Source: GW2011-AR5 sp041645025
GTDB lineage: Archaea; Aenigmatarchaeota; Aenigmatarchaeia; GW2011-AR5
Assembly: GCA_041645025.1 (NCBI GenBank)
Contig: JBAZQV010000005.1
Coordinates: forward strand, 1 to 42,873
Length of the DNA: 42,873 nucleotides
Reading direction: 5' to 3'
The notes below the pieces were generated by a model. That model did no database searches, was not told the origin of the DNA, and saw nothing but the letters and a program-made list of their open reading frames with translations. The translations under genes and the position numbers were made by a program. Shown in pieces: positions 1-7,694 of the stretch; within the stretch, counting starts at the first letter, position 1; each line of letters begins with the position of its first letter.

Positions 1-1
1 C

Positions 2-979
2 TTCAAGGTGATGCGCAGCCTTCCGGCGACTTTGGCGTTCAGCCTTGGTGTTATGACGCTGACAATAGTGGCGCTCACTTTACTATTTTCTCTATTAGGA
101 CTTCCACTTATCACCGCTGCAATAGTGGCACTTATCTTGGCTGGCACAACTACGGATGTCGTAACAGCACTGGCATCAAAACTTTCGATAAAACACGAGA
201 CACGGCAGCTCATGGTCTTTGAGTCTATCATCAATGATCTGCAGATAGTGCCCTTCTTTTTGCTGCTTCATATTGCCGGAAATACCGGGCGCGCAGCTGA
301 TGTGGTTCTGTTCACTTTGCTGGGCATACCGCTTGCTATAATTGTCGGAGCTGTTATCGCTATTGGGTGGGTATTTGCAATAGGCAGATATCTAGGCAAG
401 CACCCGCTTAACTACGCGGCTACGATAGGCATATTGTTCGTGTTGTACCAAAGCATACAGATGCTTGGCGGCAACGGCGCCGTTGCTGTGCTGGCATTCA
501 GTTTCGTGCTCGGCAATGCAATCGGGCTCTTTGACCGCTGGCACATACGGAATACGCTTCGTCGCAAGCTAACTCCGCGTGTGATGAAAGACTTCAGGCA
601 GATCGAGGTGGATATATCGTTTTTCGTGCGTACGATATTCTTCGTATTCCTTGGCGCGATCTTCAGTTTCCGGGCGCTCAGGATGGACGTATTCTTTCTT
701 GTGCTTATCACCATTGCCGCTATCCTGATTTCCCGCTTTGTCTCATCATATTTTCTAGCGCGGCGTGTGCACCGCTACCATGACGCTGCAGGCCCATTGA
801 CATGGATAATGCCGCGTGGTTATGTTGCAGCAGTGCTCGCCTTTGCTGCAGTGGGCTCAGGCATTATTACCAACGGAATCCTAGACATGATACTGCTTAC
901 GATATATGCAACAACGCTTATCAGCATCGCATACGCAGTGTATCATGAACGGAAACGTAAACTACCAGCACCTAAATAA
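2..979 (+). CDS. Cation/proton antiporter, CPA1-like (5' end outside window)
   Basis: The reading frame is open from base 2, so the N-terminus lies left of the window; about 325 residues remain. The protein is almost entirely hydrophobic with roughly nine membrane helices. Near residue 45 it has a Gly-Thr-Thr-Thr-Asp segment and near residue 72 Glu-Ser-Ile-Ile-Asn-Asp, which matches the Asn-Asp pair that carries ions in NhaP/CPA1-type antiporters. It would exchange Na+ or K+ for protons across the cell membrane. A short basic tail ends the protein. Family assignment rests on these motifs and the helix pattern; a KefB-like CPA2 member is the alternative. Confidence 0.8.
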   Translation, partial: FKVMRSLPATLAFSLGVMTLTIVALTLLFSLLGLPLITAAIVALILAGTTTDVVTALASKLSIKHETRQLMVFESIINDLQIVPFFLLLHIAGNTGRAADVVLFTLLGIPLAIIVGAVIAIGWVFAIGRYLGKHPLNYAATIGILFVLYQSIQMLGGNGAVAVLAFSFVLGNAIGLFDRWHIRNTLRRKLTPRVMKDFRQIEVDISFFVRTIFFVFLGAIFSFRALRMDVFFLVLITIAAILISRFVSSYFLARRVHRYHDAAGPLTWIMPRGYVAAVLAFAAVGSGIITNGILDMILLTIYATTLISIAYAVYHERKRKLPAPK

Positions 980-1110
980 AGCAGTTGGTAGTTTGCACAA
1001 GAATTTGATAGTTATGTGAAGCCACAAAAAGAGGGTCTTACAAATGTAAAGCTGACGCAAGAAATTGTACAATGATCATGAATAATCTACAGCAATTTTA
1101 AATTCTTCGC

Positions 1111-1228
1111 TAGAGCCAATCAACGCAAGGAATACATGGCGAAATGAAGTTTCGCCTGTACAGGTAAAGCTATGCTTTACCATGTAGCTCTATTCAAGTC
1201 AGGGCTGTATCTCTTCGGTGGCTCTTTT
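1111..1228 (+). ncRNA. Candidate small structured RNA upstream of mazEF
   Basis: No gene lies in 980-1269. Inside it GAGCCA (1113-1118) can pair with TGGCTC (1219-1224), followed by TTTT. Within that, TACATG (1133-1138) pairs with CATGTA (1181-1186) and encloses two perfect hairpins, GCGAAA/TTTCGC (1139-1155) and GGTAAAGC/GCTTTACC (1163-1181), a possible three-way junction. TAGAGC (1111-1116) with GCTCTA (1187-1192) is an alternative outer stem. Function and transcription are unknown; it could also be a composite terminator of the antiporter gene. Confidence 0.4.
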
Positions 1229-1231
1229 ATC

Positions 1232-1261
1232 TTTAAATATTTAGTTATACATTAGTTATAC
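1232..1261 (+). promoter_or_regulatory. mazE promoter with tandem operator-like repeats
   Basis: A TATA-like TTTAAATAT sits at 1232-1240, about 30 nt before the ATG at 1270. It is followed directly by two identical copies of TTAGTTATAC (1241-1250 and 1252-1261), one helical turn apart. AbrB-fold antitoxins repress their own operon, so these repeats are the likely binding site; that role is inferred from position and spacing. Confidence 0.5.
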
Positions 1262-1269
1262 TGATTAAT

Positions 1270-1503
1270 ATGGAAACAATAGCACGGGCCAAGAAATGGG
1301 GGAATTCCATAGGTGTCATAATACCTAATGAAATAGTTGAGCAGCAGAATATTTCCTCGGATGACGAGCTTATTCTTACAGTAGAAAAGAAAAATGACAG
1401 GGAAAGGACAAGACTTATGAAGGAAGGATACACAGAAATGGCCAATGAAAGTAAAAAAATAAACAAAGAGTGGGAAAAGGCTGATGTCAAATGGCCGTCA
1501 TAA
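1270..1503 (+). CDS. mazE: MazE-like antitoxin, AbrB/SpoVT fold
   Basis: This 77-residue protein starts with an AbrB-type swapped-hairpin DNA-binding segment (residues 1-38: KKWGNSIGVIIP and a following Asp-Asp-Glu-Leu turn) and ends in a charged helical tail that would wrap around and neutralise the toxin. It overlaps the start of the toxin gene by 13 bases, the usual antitoxin-toxin coupling. It probably represses its own promoter through the paired repeats just upstream. The assignment rests on fold motif plus partner. Confidence 0.85.
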   Translation: METIARAKKWGNSIGVIIPNEIVEQQNISSDDELILTVEKKNDRERTRLMKEGYTEMANESKKINKEWEKADVKWPS

Positions 1504-1838
1504 AGCGGGGAGGTATTGTTTTAGTAAATCTTGATCCTGTTGTTGGATCAGAACAGGGCAAAACAAGACCGGCTCTTGTCATTCAGAATGACATCGGTAA
1601 TGAATACAGCCCTACCACAATAATAGCGCCTGTAACTTCCAAGATATTTTCAAAAAAATTTCCTACCAATGTTGAGATAGATAAAACCAATTCTCCGCTA
1701 AAAGAAAAATCAACTATTTTACTGAATCAAATCAGAACTATAGACAAATCGCGAATAATCAAAAATTATGGAAACCTTTCAAAAAAGAAAATGGAGGAAG
1801 TTGACGAAGCTATTACAAGCAGCTTAGGGTTGAAATGA
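1491..1838 (+). CDS. mazF: MazF/PemK-family mRNA interferase toxin
   Basis: The 115-residue protein has the standard MazF sequence blocks: GIVLVNLDPVVGSEQGKTRP near the N-terminus (loop plus catalytic Arg), PVTSKIF in the middle and LLNQIRTIDKSR toward the end. MazF toxins are sequence-specific endoribonucleases that cut mRNA and arrest growth when the antitoxin is degraded. Length and motif order look intact. The gene starts inside mazE and its stop TGA overlaps an ATG (ATGA) of a small broken frame downstream. Confidence 0.92.
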   Translation: MAVIKRGGIVLVNLDPVVGSEQGKTRPALVIQNDIGNEYSPTTIIAPVTSKIFSKKFPTNVEIDKTNSPLKEKSTILLNQIRTIDKSRIIKNYGNLSKKKMEEVDEAITSSLGLK

Positions 1839-1917
1839 CACAAAACAAATTCAAGGAACTCATGAAAACCCCGAAGAAGATGCCAGAATATTGAAGGCTC
1901 TGGCAGGTCAGAAGTAG
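1835..1917 (+). pseudogene. Broken mini-ORF coupled to mazF by ATGA
   Basis: An ATG overlapping the mazF stop opens a frame that reads MTQNKFKELMKTP and then hits a stop at TATTGA. If one base is restored at the CCCC run (around 1869-1872), the frame continues as EEDARILKALAGQK and stops at 1915-1917. This looks like a short coding sequence with a frameshift, either a decayed third gene of the toxin-antitoxin operon or a small remnant. Its family is not recognisable. Confidence 0.4.
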
Positions 1918-1948
1918 ACAGGTGACTTACGTATTTTTCCTACTTCTG
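1909..1948 (+). terminator. Hairpin after mazEF
   Basis: CAGAAGTAG (1909-1917) pairs perfectly with CTACTTCTG (1940-1948), 9 bp, around a 22-nt loop that contains TTTTT. It overlaps the end of the broken mini-ORF and lies before the next gene. It may end the mazEF transcript or stabilise its 3' end. Confidence 0.35.
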
Positions 1949-2029
1949 ATGCTATTACGGAGCAATTACTGTTGCTATGCGGAAAAACTAATATGACAGC
2001 AATTTAACCTTTCGAAGATTTGAATAAAT

Positions 2030-2500
2030 ATGAAAAAGCCCGAATCTGTGAGATTGTCAAAAGGGTGGAACTCTGGATTACGAAAAATCGATGATGAAAT
2101 CCGAGAAACACAGTCAGCTATCGGTGTTCTTGCTAGGCAAATGAAACAAGAAACTGAAAGATTAGTTAAGGAATACCATAGAAAAATGCCTTATCAAAGA
2201 CTCCGAAAACTGGAAACACTAAGAGAAAGGGCATTGCAAACTATAAGGCAGACTTATCCAATTGATCATCCTGCTCACCGGCAAAGATTCAAAACATATC
2301 AAGAAGCTGCAGGAGTTCTTGCTCATTACTGGCAAGGCATGCCATTACAAAGAGATCAATTAGTTGATAGAATTTCTACAGATGTCCAATTTGTTAACCG
2401 TGCTTATGATTTTGCAAAAATACTTACAGAACCAAATAGTCCTGAAAGAAACTATGTGGATGCGGCTAATAGTTTTCTGTGGGAAGATGCAGGCAAATAA
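2030..2500 (+). CDS. Hypothetical helical protein, 156 aa
   Basis: I do not recognise this protein. It is charged and rich in Gln, Glu, Arg and Lys, with long predicted helices (residues 15-80 look coiled-coil-like) and no membrane segment or Cys cluster. It lies alone between the mazEF region and the convergent Hsp20 gene and is followed directly by a strong hairpin terminator, which supports it as a real transcribed unit. No function can be assigned. Confidence 0.6.
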   Translation: MKKPESVRLSKGWNSGLRKIDDEIRETQSAIGVLARQMKQETERLVKEYHRKMPYQRLRKLETLRERALQTIRQTYPIDHPAHRQRFKTYQEAAGVLAHYWQGMPLQRDQLVDRISTDVQFVNRAYDFAKILTEPNSPERNYVDAANSFLWEDAGK

Positions 2501-2551
2501 GAGCCAACACATGTAGGAAAATTACCGCTACGTGTCATAGTGGCTCTTTTT
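2501..2551 (+). terminator. Hairpin plus T-run terminator
   Basis: GAGCCA (2501-2506) pairs with TGGCTC (2541-2546), with inner pairs ACAC/GTGT and GTAG/CTAC, followed by TTTTT at 2547-2551. It begins immediately after the stop codon of the plus-strand gene and ends at the stop of the convergent Hsp20 gene. The same GAGCCA...TGGCTC-TTTT ends occur at 1113-1228. Confidence 0.6.
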
Positions 2552-2847
2552 CATTTTATTCTAGGTATAATTATTTCCAGCAATCCTGCAAAAAAAGTTG
2601 CCCTCATGTTCTTCATGTCAGCTTTTTCCGGAAGCACAGCGGTTTTATTGTAATATACGGAATCTACGCTGATGTCAATATTTCCGTCCTTGCTATTGTC
2701 GGCTGCTTTGTTCCTGCTGGTCACGACTCTTAGGGTATCGCCTTCGGCATCTATAGTTACATCTTCCTCGTGTACTCCAGGCACCTCAAAAACAACGGCT
2801 ATATTTTCATCCTGTACGTCTATGTCAATCGAGTGCATACCATACAT
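2551..2847 (-). CDS. Small Hsp20 / alpha-crystallin-domain protein
   Basis: This 98-residue protein has the alpha-crystallin strand pattern: VVFEVPGVHEEDVTID for the central strands, a turn with LRVVTSR, an aromatic VYYNKTAVLPEKAD stretch (usual AVxLPxxVD motif), a loop resembling the AxFxxGLLEI motif, and a C-terminal Ile-Pro-Arg-Ile that resembles the I-x-I oligomer latch. It would hold unfolding proteins in a refoldable state. It is shorter than most family members, essentially lacking the N-terminal arm, so oligomer size may be reduced. Confidence 0.85.
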   Translation of the reverse strand: MYGMHSIDIDVQDENIAVVFEVPGVHEEDVTIDAEGDTLRVVTSRNKAADNSKDGNIDISVDSVYYNKTAVLPEKADMKNMRATFFAGLLEIIIPRIK

Positions 2848-2895
2848 AATTCAAACGCTTTTTAAATCTTCGTGATGTAAATATAATAGAAACAC

Positions 2896-3891
2896 ATGAA
2901 GCCAAATGAAACTGATCCAACAGCAAAGGAAGCTGTAACCATAAAGAAATCCACTATAAAATACGCTTCTTCTTTGATAATAATATTTGTATTAGGAATC
3001 ATCGTCGGCGGATTATTCTTTGGACTGAAAACTACTACAACGGGCATTTCTGCTAACGAGGCTAGTGAACGGGTAATAAAATATATCAATGAAAATCTTG
3101 TTCAGGCGGGCGAATCGGCAACACTTGTATCAACGGAAGATCTTGGCGGCTTTTACAAAATCAACACGCTTTATCAGAACAATAAACTGCCTGTTTATTG
3201 CAGCAAGGACGGAACTATACTGTTTGTTTCTCAACCACTGCTATTAAATGAAACCCAAAAGACTGCTCCAGCCACGCTGTCTATCATACCAAAAGAAGAG
3301 AAGGCAACAGCTGAACTGTTTGTAATGGCATTCTGCCCGTACGGCGTGCAGGCAGAGAACAGCATGAAAGGCGTTTTTGACGCGATCGGCAGCAAGGCTG
3401 ACATAAAAGTAAGATTCATAGCAAGCGTCGAGGGAACGACAGCGGACAGCGTACAATCTTTACACGGCATCAACGAGGCGATGGAGGATCTTCGCCAGCT
3501 CTGCATAATGAAATACTATCCAGACAAATACTGGTCATATTTGATGAACATAAACGAGAATTGCTATCCAAATTCACGTGACGCCACGGCGCTTGACGCC
3601 TGCTGGAAAGCAGCAGCGCAAAACCAGAGCATAGATGCTTCTAAGATAGATACATGTTCAAAGAGCCAGGAATCTTTGGACATGATGAAGCTTGACGAGG
3701 CAGCAGCGCAGAAGTATGATGTTTCCGGTTCGCCAACATTAATAATAAACGGCGCAACATACAACGGCGCACGAACATCAGATGGGTTCAAGAACGGAAT
3801 CTGCTCAGGATTCAACTCGCCTCCTGCAGAGTGCGGCACGGTAATTAATGCAACAGCTGTTGCGGCACCACAGGGCGGCTGCGGCGCTTAA
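2896..3891 (+). CDS. Membrane-anchored DsbA/GILT-like thioredoxin-fold protein
   Basis: The 331-residue protein has a short charged N-terminus, one membrane helix at about residues 23-43, and a large outside domain. Residues 142-150 read FVMAFCPYG-like (Cys147-Pro-Tyr-Gly), the active site of a thioredoxin fold, and SGSPTLIING near residue 280 supplies the cis-proline loop. Only one Cys is in the active-site motif, but eight or more other Cys follow, which suggests structural disulfides or an alternative resolving Cys. A role in extracytoplasmic thiol-disulfide exchange is inferred. The same arrangement (TM anchor plus CPYG domain) is common in small archaeal genomes. Confidence 0.75.
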   Translation: MKPNETDPTAKEAVTIKKSTIKYASSLIIIFVLGIIVGGLFFGLKTTTTGISANEASERVIKYINENLVQAGESATLVSTEDLGGFYKINTLYQNNKLPVYCSKDGTILFVSQPLLLNETQKTAPATLSIIPKEEKATAELFVMAFCPYGVQAENSMKGVFDAIGSKADIKVRFIASVEGTTADSVQSLHGINEAMEDLRQLCIMKYYPDKYWSYLMNINENCYPNSRDATALDACWKAAAQNQSIDASKIDTCSKSQESLDMMKLDEAAAQKYDVSGSPTLIINGATYNGARTSDGFKNGICSGFNSPPAECGTVINATAVAAPQGGCGA

Positions 3892-3908
3892 TGTGCTCCT
3901 TATAATTC

Positions 3909-4619
3909 ATGAGCAAAGCCGTGATATCTTCCTCTTGCAAATTAAAAGAACTTTTAATAGATTGCGACAATCTATCTTTTATGACAGGTAACGCAGACTT
4001 TGCAATTGATTATACAAGAGAAGAAATTAACAGATATGGTCATAGCGTATTGCTTCTTTCTCACAACCCCCAGAATTTATCCATGGCTATGCGCAGGCTC
4101 TATCAGTCTTTTGCTGATGGGTGTGATCAAGTGTTCTCTTTAACATACAGTCCAGATATTGATTCCCCAGAGACCTTTCTAAGTGCGCTTGCTTCTTCTA
4201 TGAATATTGGCATAGATGATATCAAATTTAACGGCAAACTGGATTTCGAACGTTTTAAAAGAGTTGTACGAACAATTAAAAAACCAATTTTAGTAGTAGA
4301 CAGGCTTGATAAACTTTTATTCTATGGCGGTCGGGTGCACCAAAGAGTGGATATCGCATCTTATTTGCATACGCTAGAAAGCGTTTTAGAATGCACACCA
4401 TCGGAATCATATAAAAAATTGCGTGAATTTCATGAAGTTTTTCACGGCATCCCAAATGCTTTTCTAAGAGTCTTGACAAGTGACAGAGAGTTGTGCATAA
4501 CAGGAAGCGCTGTTAAGGGAACGGTTGAGCACGACTTTGTCTTTAATAACTCAAAATCTCCAATTTGGTGCAATCTGGCAGAATACGATCTTGATCGTGA
4601 TTGGGCTTCACAGGATTAA
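3909..4619 (+). CDS. Hypothetical protein, possible degenerate ATPase fold
   Basis: I do not recognise this 236-residue soluble protein. KKPILVVDRLDKLLF around residues 127-141 resembles a Walker B strand with its Asp and is preceded by segments typical of a P-loop ATPase of the ORC/STAND kind, yet there is no Walker A P-loop. It could be an inactive ATPase relative or an unrelated fold. It follows the thioredoxin-fold gene by 17 nt on the same strand, so co-transcription is possible. Confidence 0.55.
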   Translation: MSKAVISSSCKLKELLIDCDNLSFMTGNADFAIDYTREEINRYGHSVLLLSHNPQNLSMAMRRLYQSFADGCDQVFSLTYSPDIDSPETFLSALASSMNIGIDDIKFNGKLDFERFKRVVRTIKKPILVVDRLDKLLFYGGRVHQRVDIASYLHTLESVLECTPSESYKKLREFHEVFHGIPNAFLRVLTSDRELCITGSAVKGTVEHDFVFNNSKSPIWCNLAEYDLDRDWASQD

Positions 4620-4649
4620 TGTCTTCAACCATTAATTACCCATGTTAAA

Positions 4650-4697
4650 TGCCCCCAACCAAGCCAGACTACGAGTCCGCTGGGTTTTTGAATTCTT
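4650..4697 (+). terminator. Imperfect hairpin followed by T5
   Basis: In the gap 4620-4712, CCA-GACT and AGTC-(CGC)-TGG form a bulged hairpin that is followed by GTTTTTG. It is a plausible end for the upstream transcript. I looked for a tRNA here because of the loop sequence but found no acceptor or T-arm. Confidence 0.3.
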
Positions 4698-4712
4698 ACA
4701 GCTTCTTATTAG

Positions 4713-5003
4713 ATGATTCTTATGAACAAAGAAGATGTCATCGAAGCGCTGAAGCAGTGCAATGATCCGGAGCTTGATATGAGTGTCTGGTTTCTCGGAC
4801 TTATTTACAATATTGATGTAAATGACGACAACATTAAAATAAAGATGACCTTCACAACGCCTTTCTGCCCTTACGGCCCGCACCTCATTGACATGATAAA
4901 ATCAAAATTAAAGGAAGCCGGCGCCAAGGATGTCGAGATAGAAGTTGTCTTTGAACCAAAGTGGGAGCCGAGCGAAGATGTTAAGATGGCACTGGGAATA
5001 TAG
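4713..5003 (+). CDS. DUF59 / MIP18-family iron-sulfur assembly protein
   Basis: This 96-residue protein matches the short DUF59 (SufT/MIP18-like) domain: an N-terminal VIEALKQCNDPELDMSV segment, the LGLIYNIDV strand, and the hallmark TTPFCPYG with the conserved Cys before the C-terminal helix. Members help load Fe-S clusters onto target proteins. A second ATG at 4722 gives a slightly shorter start. Its stop is directly followed by the peroxiredoxin gene, so the two are one operon for redox and metal-cluster care. Confidence 0.85.
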   Translation: MILMNKEDVIEALKQCNDPELDMSVWFLGLIYNIDVNDDNIKIKMTFTTPFCPYGPHLIDMIKSKLKEAGAKDVEIEVVFEPKWEPSEDVKMALGI

Positions 5004-5012
5004 GTGATGAAA

Positions 5013-5477
5013 ATGTTAAAACCTGGCGACAAGGCACCGAATTTTTCTCTCAAGAACTCTGCAGGCAAAACAGTTAAATTAAGCGATTTCAAGGGAAAGA
5101 AAGTGGTGCTGTATTTTTATCCAAAAGACGATACGCCAGGCTGCACTGCAGAAGCATGCAATCTACGCGACAATTTCCCTAAATTAAAATCTCTGGTTGT
5201 GCTTGGGATCAGCATGGATTCCTCGGAGAGCCATAAAAATTTTTCTGAAAAGTATTCACTGCCGTTTTCACTGCTATTCGATCCCAAAGGCGTGATTTGC
5301 AAAAAATACGGCGTCTATGGGCAGAAGAACATATATGGCAGAAAGTATGAGGGCATAAAGAGAACCACATTTATCATAGAAGACGGAAAAATAAAGCATG
5401 TTTTTGAAAAAGTCGACGTAAGCAACCACGCAAACGAAATACTTATAGTAGAAGACATTAGTTTTTGTACAAAATAA
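5013..5477 (+). CDS. bcp: Peroxiredoxin, BCP/PrxQ type
   Basis: The protein has the thioredoxin-like start LKPGDKAPNFSLK, the strand VLYFYPKDDTPGC with the peroxidatic Cys in PGCTAEAC and the resolving Cys five residues later, as in PrxQ/BCP enzymes. It reduces hydrogen peroxide and organic hydroperoxides. I choose the ATG at 5013 because GGTGA (5003-5007) lies at good Shine-Dalgarno spacing and the protein then begins with the family's usual LKPGD; GTG 5004 and ATG 5007 are in frame alternatives. The last ten residues are an unremarkable extension ending Cys-Thr-Lys. Confidence 0.93.
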   Translation: MLKPGDKAPNFSLKNSAGKTVKLSDFKGKKVVLYFYPKDDTPGCTAEACNLRDNFPKLKSLVVLGISMDSSESHKNFSEKYSLPFSLLFDPKGVICKKYGVYGQKNIYGRKYEGIKRTTFIIEDGKIKHVFEKVDVSNHANEILIVEDISFCTK

Positions 5478-5489
5478 TGTCTTCTGCAT

Positions 5490-5536
5490 ATAGCAGTGAC
5501 ATCATAATATGTACGGTTATTTATGTCACATGCTAT
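5490..5536. repeat. Imperfect inverted repeat after peroxiredoxin gene
   Basis: ATAGCA-g-TGACAT (5490-5502) is mirrored by ATGTCA-ca-TGCTAT (5523-5536), giving 12 base pairs with small bulges around a 20-nt loop. It sits in the gap 5478-5606 between the peroxiredoxin gene and a secreted protein gene and may be a transcript end or an operator. Confidence 0.45.
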
Positions 5537-5606
5537 AGTTCACTTAAATTGTAATTTCTGCGTAATTTGAATTAAAGATTAAATAAGTCAGACACAAGTT
5601 ATTAGC

Positions 5607-6068
5607 ATGGGATTATTGAAATTCAACAGAATAAGTGTAGCGGGAGCGTTTATTCTTAGCCTTGTTCCAACGCCTGTTTATTCGCAGGATCTCCCGAATG
5701 GAATCACACCGGAAATAGGAAAACCCTATACATGTGAAATCACTTTGCAGGATCCCAGAGGCAGACCCTATGAAGCTCTGGCAATAGTCAGCCAGCTATA
5801 CGATGGACTGACTTCTGTAGAAGTTGGCAAAAAACACGCCTACCCTTTTAATACTATAGAAGAAGCATGGCTCCGTGTAACGGACCGTGTAACTCTGAAT
5901 ATCAATGGTTCAAAATACGGTGATGATCCGGCGGACAGTGCATTCTTCCACAACGATAATAGATCACTAGGATGGGATGCAAAATCAAAAAAGACCGAAT
6001 TGGGACCGGATGATATAAACTTCTTCAATATAGTTGCCAAGCAACTAGAAACCTGCAAACGGCAGTAA
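5607..6068 (+). CDS. Secreted hypothetical protein, 153 aa
   Basis: The protein begins with a basic stretch and a hydrophobic core, then PVYSQD, a good type I signal-peptide cleavage site near residue 26. The mature part is beta-rich and polar with two Cys (one early, one four residues from the end) that could form a disulfide. I do not recognise the family. It resembles three other small secreted proteins in this window in signal-peptide style (cleavage next to Ala/Ser-Gln). Confidence 0.65.
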   Translation: MGLLKFNRISVAGAFILSLVPTPVYSQDLPNGITPEIGKPYTCEITLQDPRGRPYEALAIVSQLYDGLTSVEVGKKHAYPFNTIEEAWLRVTDRVTLNINGSKYGDDPADSAFFHNDNRSLGWDAKSKKTELGPDDINFFNIVAKQLETCKRQ

Positions 6069-6104
6069 TTTTCTTCTTTTTAAAATTAACTAATAAACTA
6101 AATT

Positions 6105-6202
6105 ACAGTTAACCAATCAAATAACTGAATATTACAACTCGGTTAACTGTATATGACCAACTTGTGTAATATATCAAAATATCAAGAATATTAAGTTGGT
6201 CA
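6105..6202 (+). repeat. Twin-hairpin element, copy A
   Basis: Two tandem hairpins: ACAGTTAACC (6105-6114) pairs with GGTTAACTGT (6141-6150), 10 bp; TGACCAACTT (6154-6163) pairs with AAGTTGGTCA (6193-6202), 10 bp. The first loop carries CTGAATATTA. The copy ends 15 nt before the HIT gene start. Two relatives lie at 11327-11412 and 11682-11772 with the same plan, similar loops and different but still pairing stems. It could be a cis-acting RNA leader or a small palindromic mobile element. Confidence 0.7.
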
Positions 6203-6216
6203 ACGATAGTGATTAA

Positions 6217-6681
6217 ATGACAACACAAGCCGGCATGATAAAAAGCGCTGACTGCCTCTTTTGCAAGATAGTCCGCGGCGAGATACCGTCGAAAAAAGTC
6301 TACGACGACAAGAACACAATCGCCTTCTTGGACATCAATCCAGCTACGCCAGGCCACGTTCTCGTCGTCCCGAAAAAACATGCGGAAGACATAACAAAAG
6401 CCGGTGAAGAGGACCTCTCGAATGCCATAGCTGTTGTAAAAAATATATCAACGCTTCTTATGGAAAAACTAAACGCGGTAGGCGTAAATGTCATGCAAAA
6501 TAACGGCAAACATGCAGGACAGCTTGTCAGCCACCTGCACTTTCACGTCATACCTCGCTACCCCAACGACAATGTAATCATAACATACCAGCGGGCTCAC
6601 CTGTCTGAAGCTGACCTGGAAGAGATAAGGAAAAAACTTTCTGAAGAAAAGCCGAAGAAAGATTTTGACTTCGATTTCTAA
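6217..6681 (+). CDS. HIT-family nucleotide hydrolase
   Basis: The protein contains the histidine triad HLHFHV near residue 103, the N-terminal CLFCKIVRGEIP block typical of the Hint/HIT branch, and FLDINPATPGHVLVVPKKH. These enzymes cleave nucleotide phosphoramidates or dinucleoside polyphosphates. The C-terminal KPKKDFDFDF is a short charged tail. A second in-frame ATG at 6235 gives a start closer to the family norm. It follows twin-hairpin copy A, which would lie in its leader. Confidence 0.93.
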   Translation: MTTQAGMIKSADCLFCKIVRGEIPSKKVYDDKNTIAFLDINPATPGHVLVVPKKHAEDITKAGEEDLSNAIAVVKNISTLLMEKLNAVGVNVMQNNGKHAGQLVSHLHFHVIPRYPNDNVIITYQRAHLSEADLEEIRKKLSEEKPKKDFDFDF

Positions 6682-6765
6682 GTACGGATGGAACATCCTG
6701 ACCGCATTTAAATTTTGGCTGCAACCAAATCAATAGTCCAATATCCCTACATGTTGTAGTTTTAT

Positions 6766-7113
6766 TTACATGAGAAGTGTCATGAGATAAAATATAATAG
6801 CAAAATCAATTATGGTCAGGGCTGTTACTAAAATTCTGATAAATTTTTCTTTTCCCCACAGAAAATGAAAGCGGCTGATTTTTTCATACAAAGCTAACAG
6901 GGGCAGCGGCAGCAAAAACAAAACTGTTATGACGACGAAATCTGTATAGATAAGGCTGGAGCCAATTAGCGGTGCTATAAAGTAACCAAAGCCTGCCAGA
7001 AAAACTATGCCATAAAGCACAATTACCGCAAGAAAATAATTCGGATATTTTTCATGATTCATAGAAGAATTATGTTTTTCATGATATAAAAAGAATTCAT
7101 TTTCTAAAAACAT
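6766..7113 (-). CDS. Small integral membrane protein, three helices
   Basis: The 115-residue protein has a polar N-terminus and three hydrophobic helices (about residues 27-47, 55-80 and 92-113). No family is recognised. An internal Met at residue 18 is an alternative start that would remove most of the polar head. It lies downstream of the 2H phosphodiesterase on the same strand with a 21-nt gap and is probably co-transcribed with it. Confidence 0.6.
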   Translation of the reverse strand: MFLENEFFLYHEKHNSSMNHEKYPNYFLAVIVLYGIVFLAGFGYFIAPLIGSSLIYTDFVVITVLFLLPLPLLALYEKISRFHFLWGKEKFIRILVTALTIIDFAIIFYLMTLLM

Positions 7114-7134
7114 GGTAAAATTACTTTCATAATT

Positions 7135-7638
7135 CTACAACCTGAATTTTTTAATTATGTGCCAGTCTTTTGGGTTTGGACTTTCTCCTCTTATAAGGTA
7201 AATATAATCCACTTCAAATACGACATCAATTTTTTTACCTATTTTCTTTATTATTTTTTCTTTCAGAGATGGAGGAAAATTGCCATACATGAGACTTAGG
7301 TGCGGCATATAACTGTTATTTGTGTCAAAAATATTCTGCGCTGTTCTGTTAGATTTCATCAGTTCTCGCGTTTTCTTGCATCGCACAAAAATACATTGGT
7401 AGAATCTATCCGTGTAATCGACATTATTCAGGCTTACTTTAAACGGCTCAATCGACTTGGAAATTTTTCTTGTATTTTCTATGGCATGTTTTTCAGATAC
7501 TCCTTTTACTGCAATCAGAGTGACATGCGGCTCAAAGTCATAAGACTTATGCTCTTTTGAAAGTGTCAAAATATTTTCTCTTAATTTTTTTTCTACGTTA
7601 CCAGACGGCATAAACCAAACAGCATATTCTTCTCCCAT
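7135..7638 (-). CDS. 2H-superfamily phosphodiesterase (2'-5' RNA ligase-like)
   Basis: The 167-residue protein carries the two His-x-Thr/Ser motifs that define the 2H fold: HVTLI near residue 39 and HLSLMYG near residue 113. The spacing and length fit the cyclic phosphodiesterase / ThpR-like family, which opens 2',3'-cyclic phosphates or joins RNA ends. In this genome, where tRNAs contain introns, processing of RNA ends is a plausible but unproven role. Confidence 0.85.
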   Translation of the reverse strand: MGEEYAVWFMPSGNVEKKLRENILTLSKEHKSYDFEPHVTLIAVKGVSEKHAIENTRKISKSIEPFKVSLNNVDYTDRFYQCIFVRCKKTRELMKSNRTAQNIFDTNNSYMPHLSLMYGNFPPSLKEKIIKKIGKKIDVVFEVDYIYLIRGESPNPKDWHIIKKFRL

Positions 7639-7694
7639 ACAATAGATTATTAGTTGAGATTATGTTTAAATTCAGCGGAAAACAAAACATAAAC

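Noticed and set aside
4640..4700. tRNA-like sequence before the DUF59 gene
   Set aside because: The GACT-ACG-AGTC loop recalls an anticodon arm, but no acceptor stem or T-arm can be formed.
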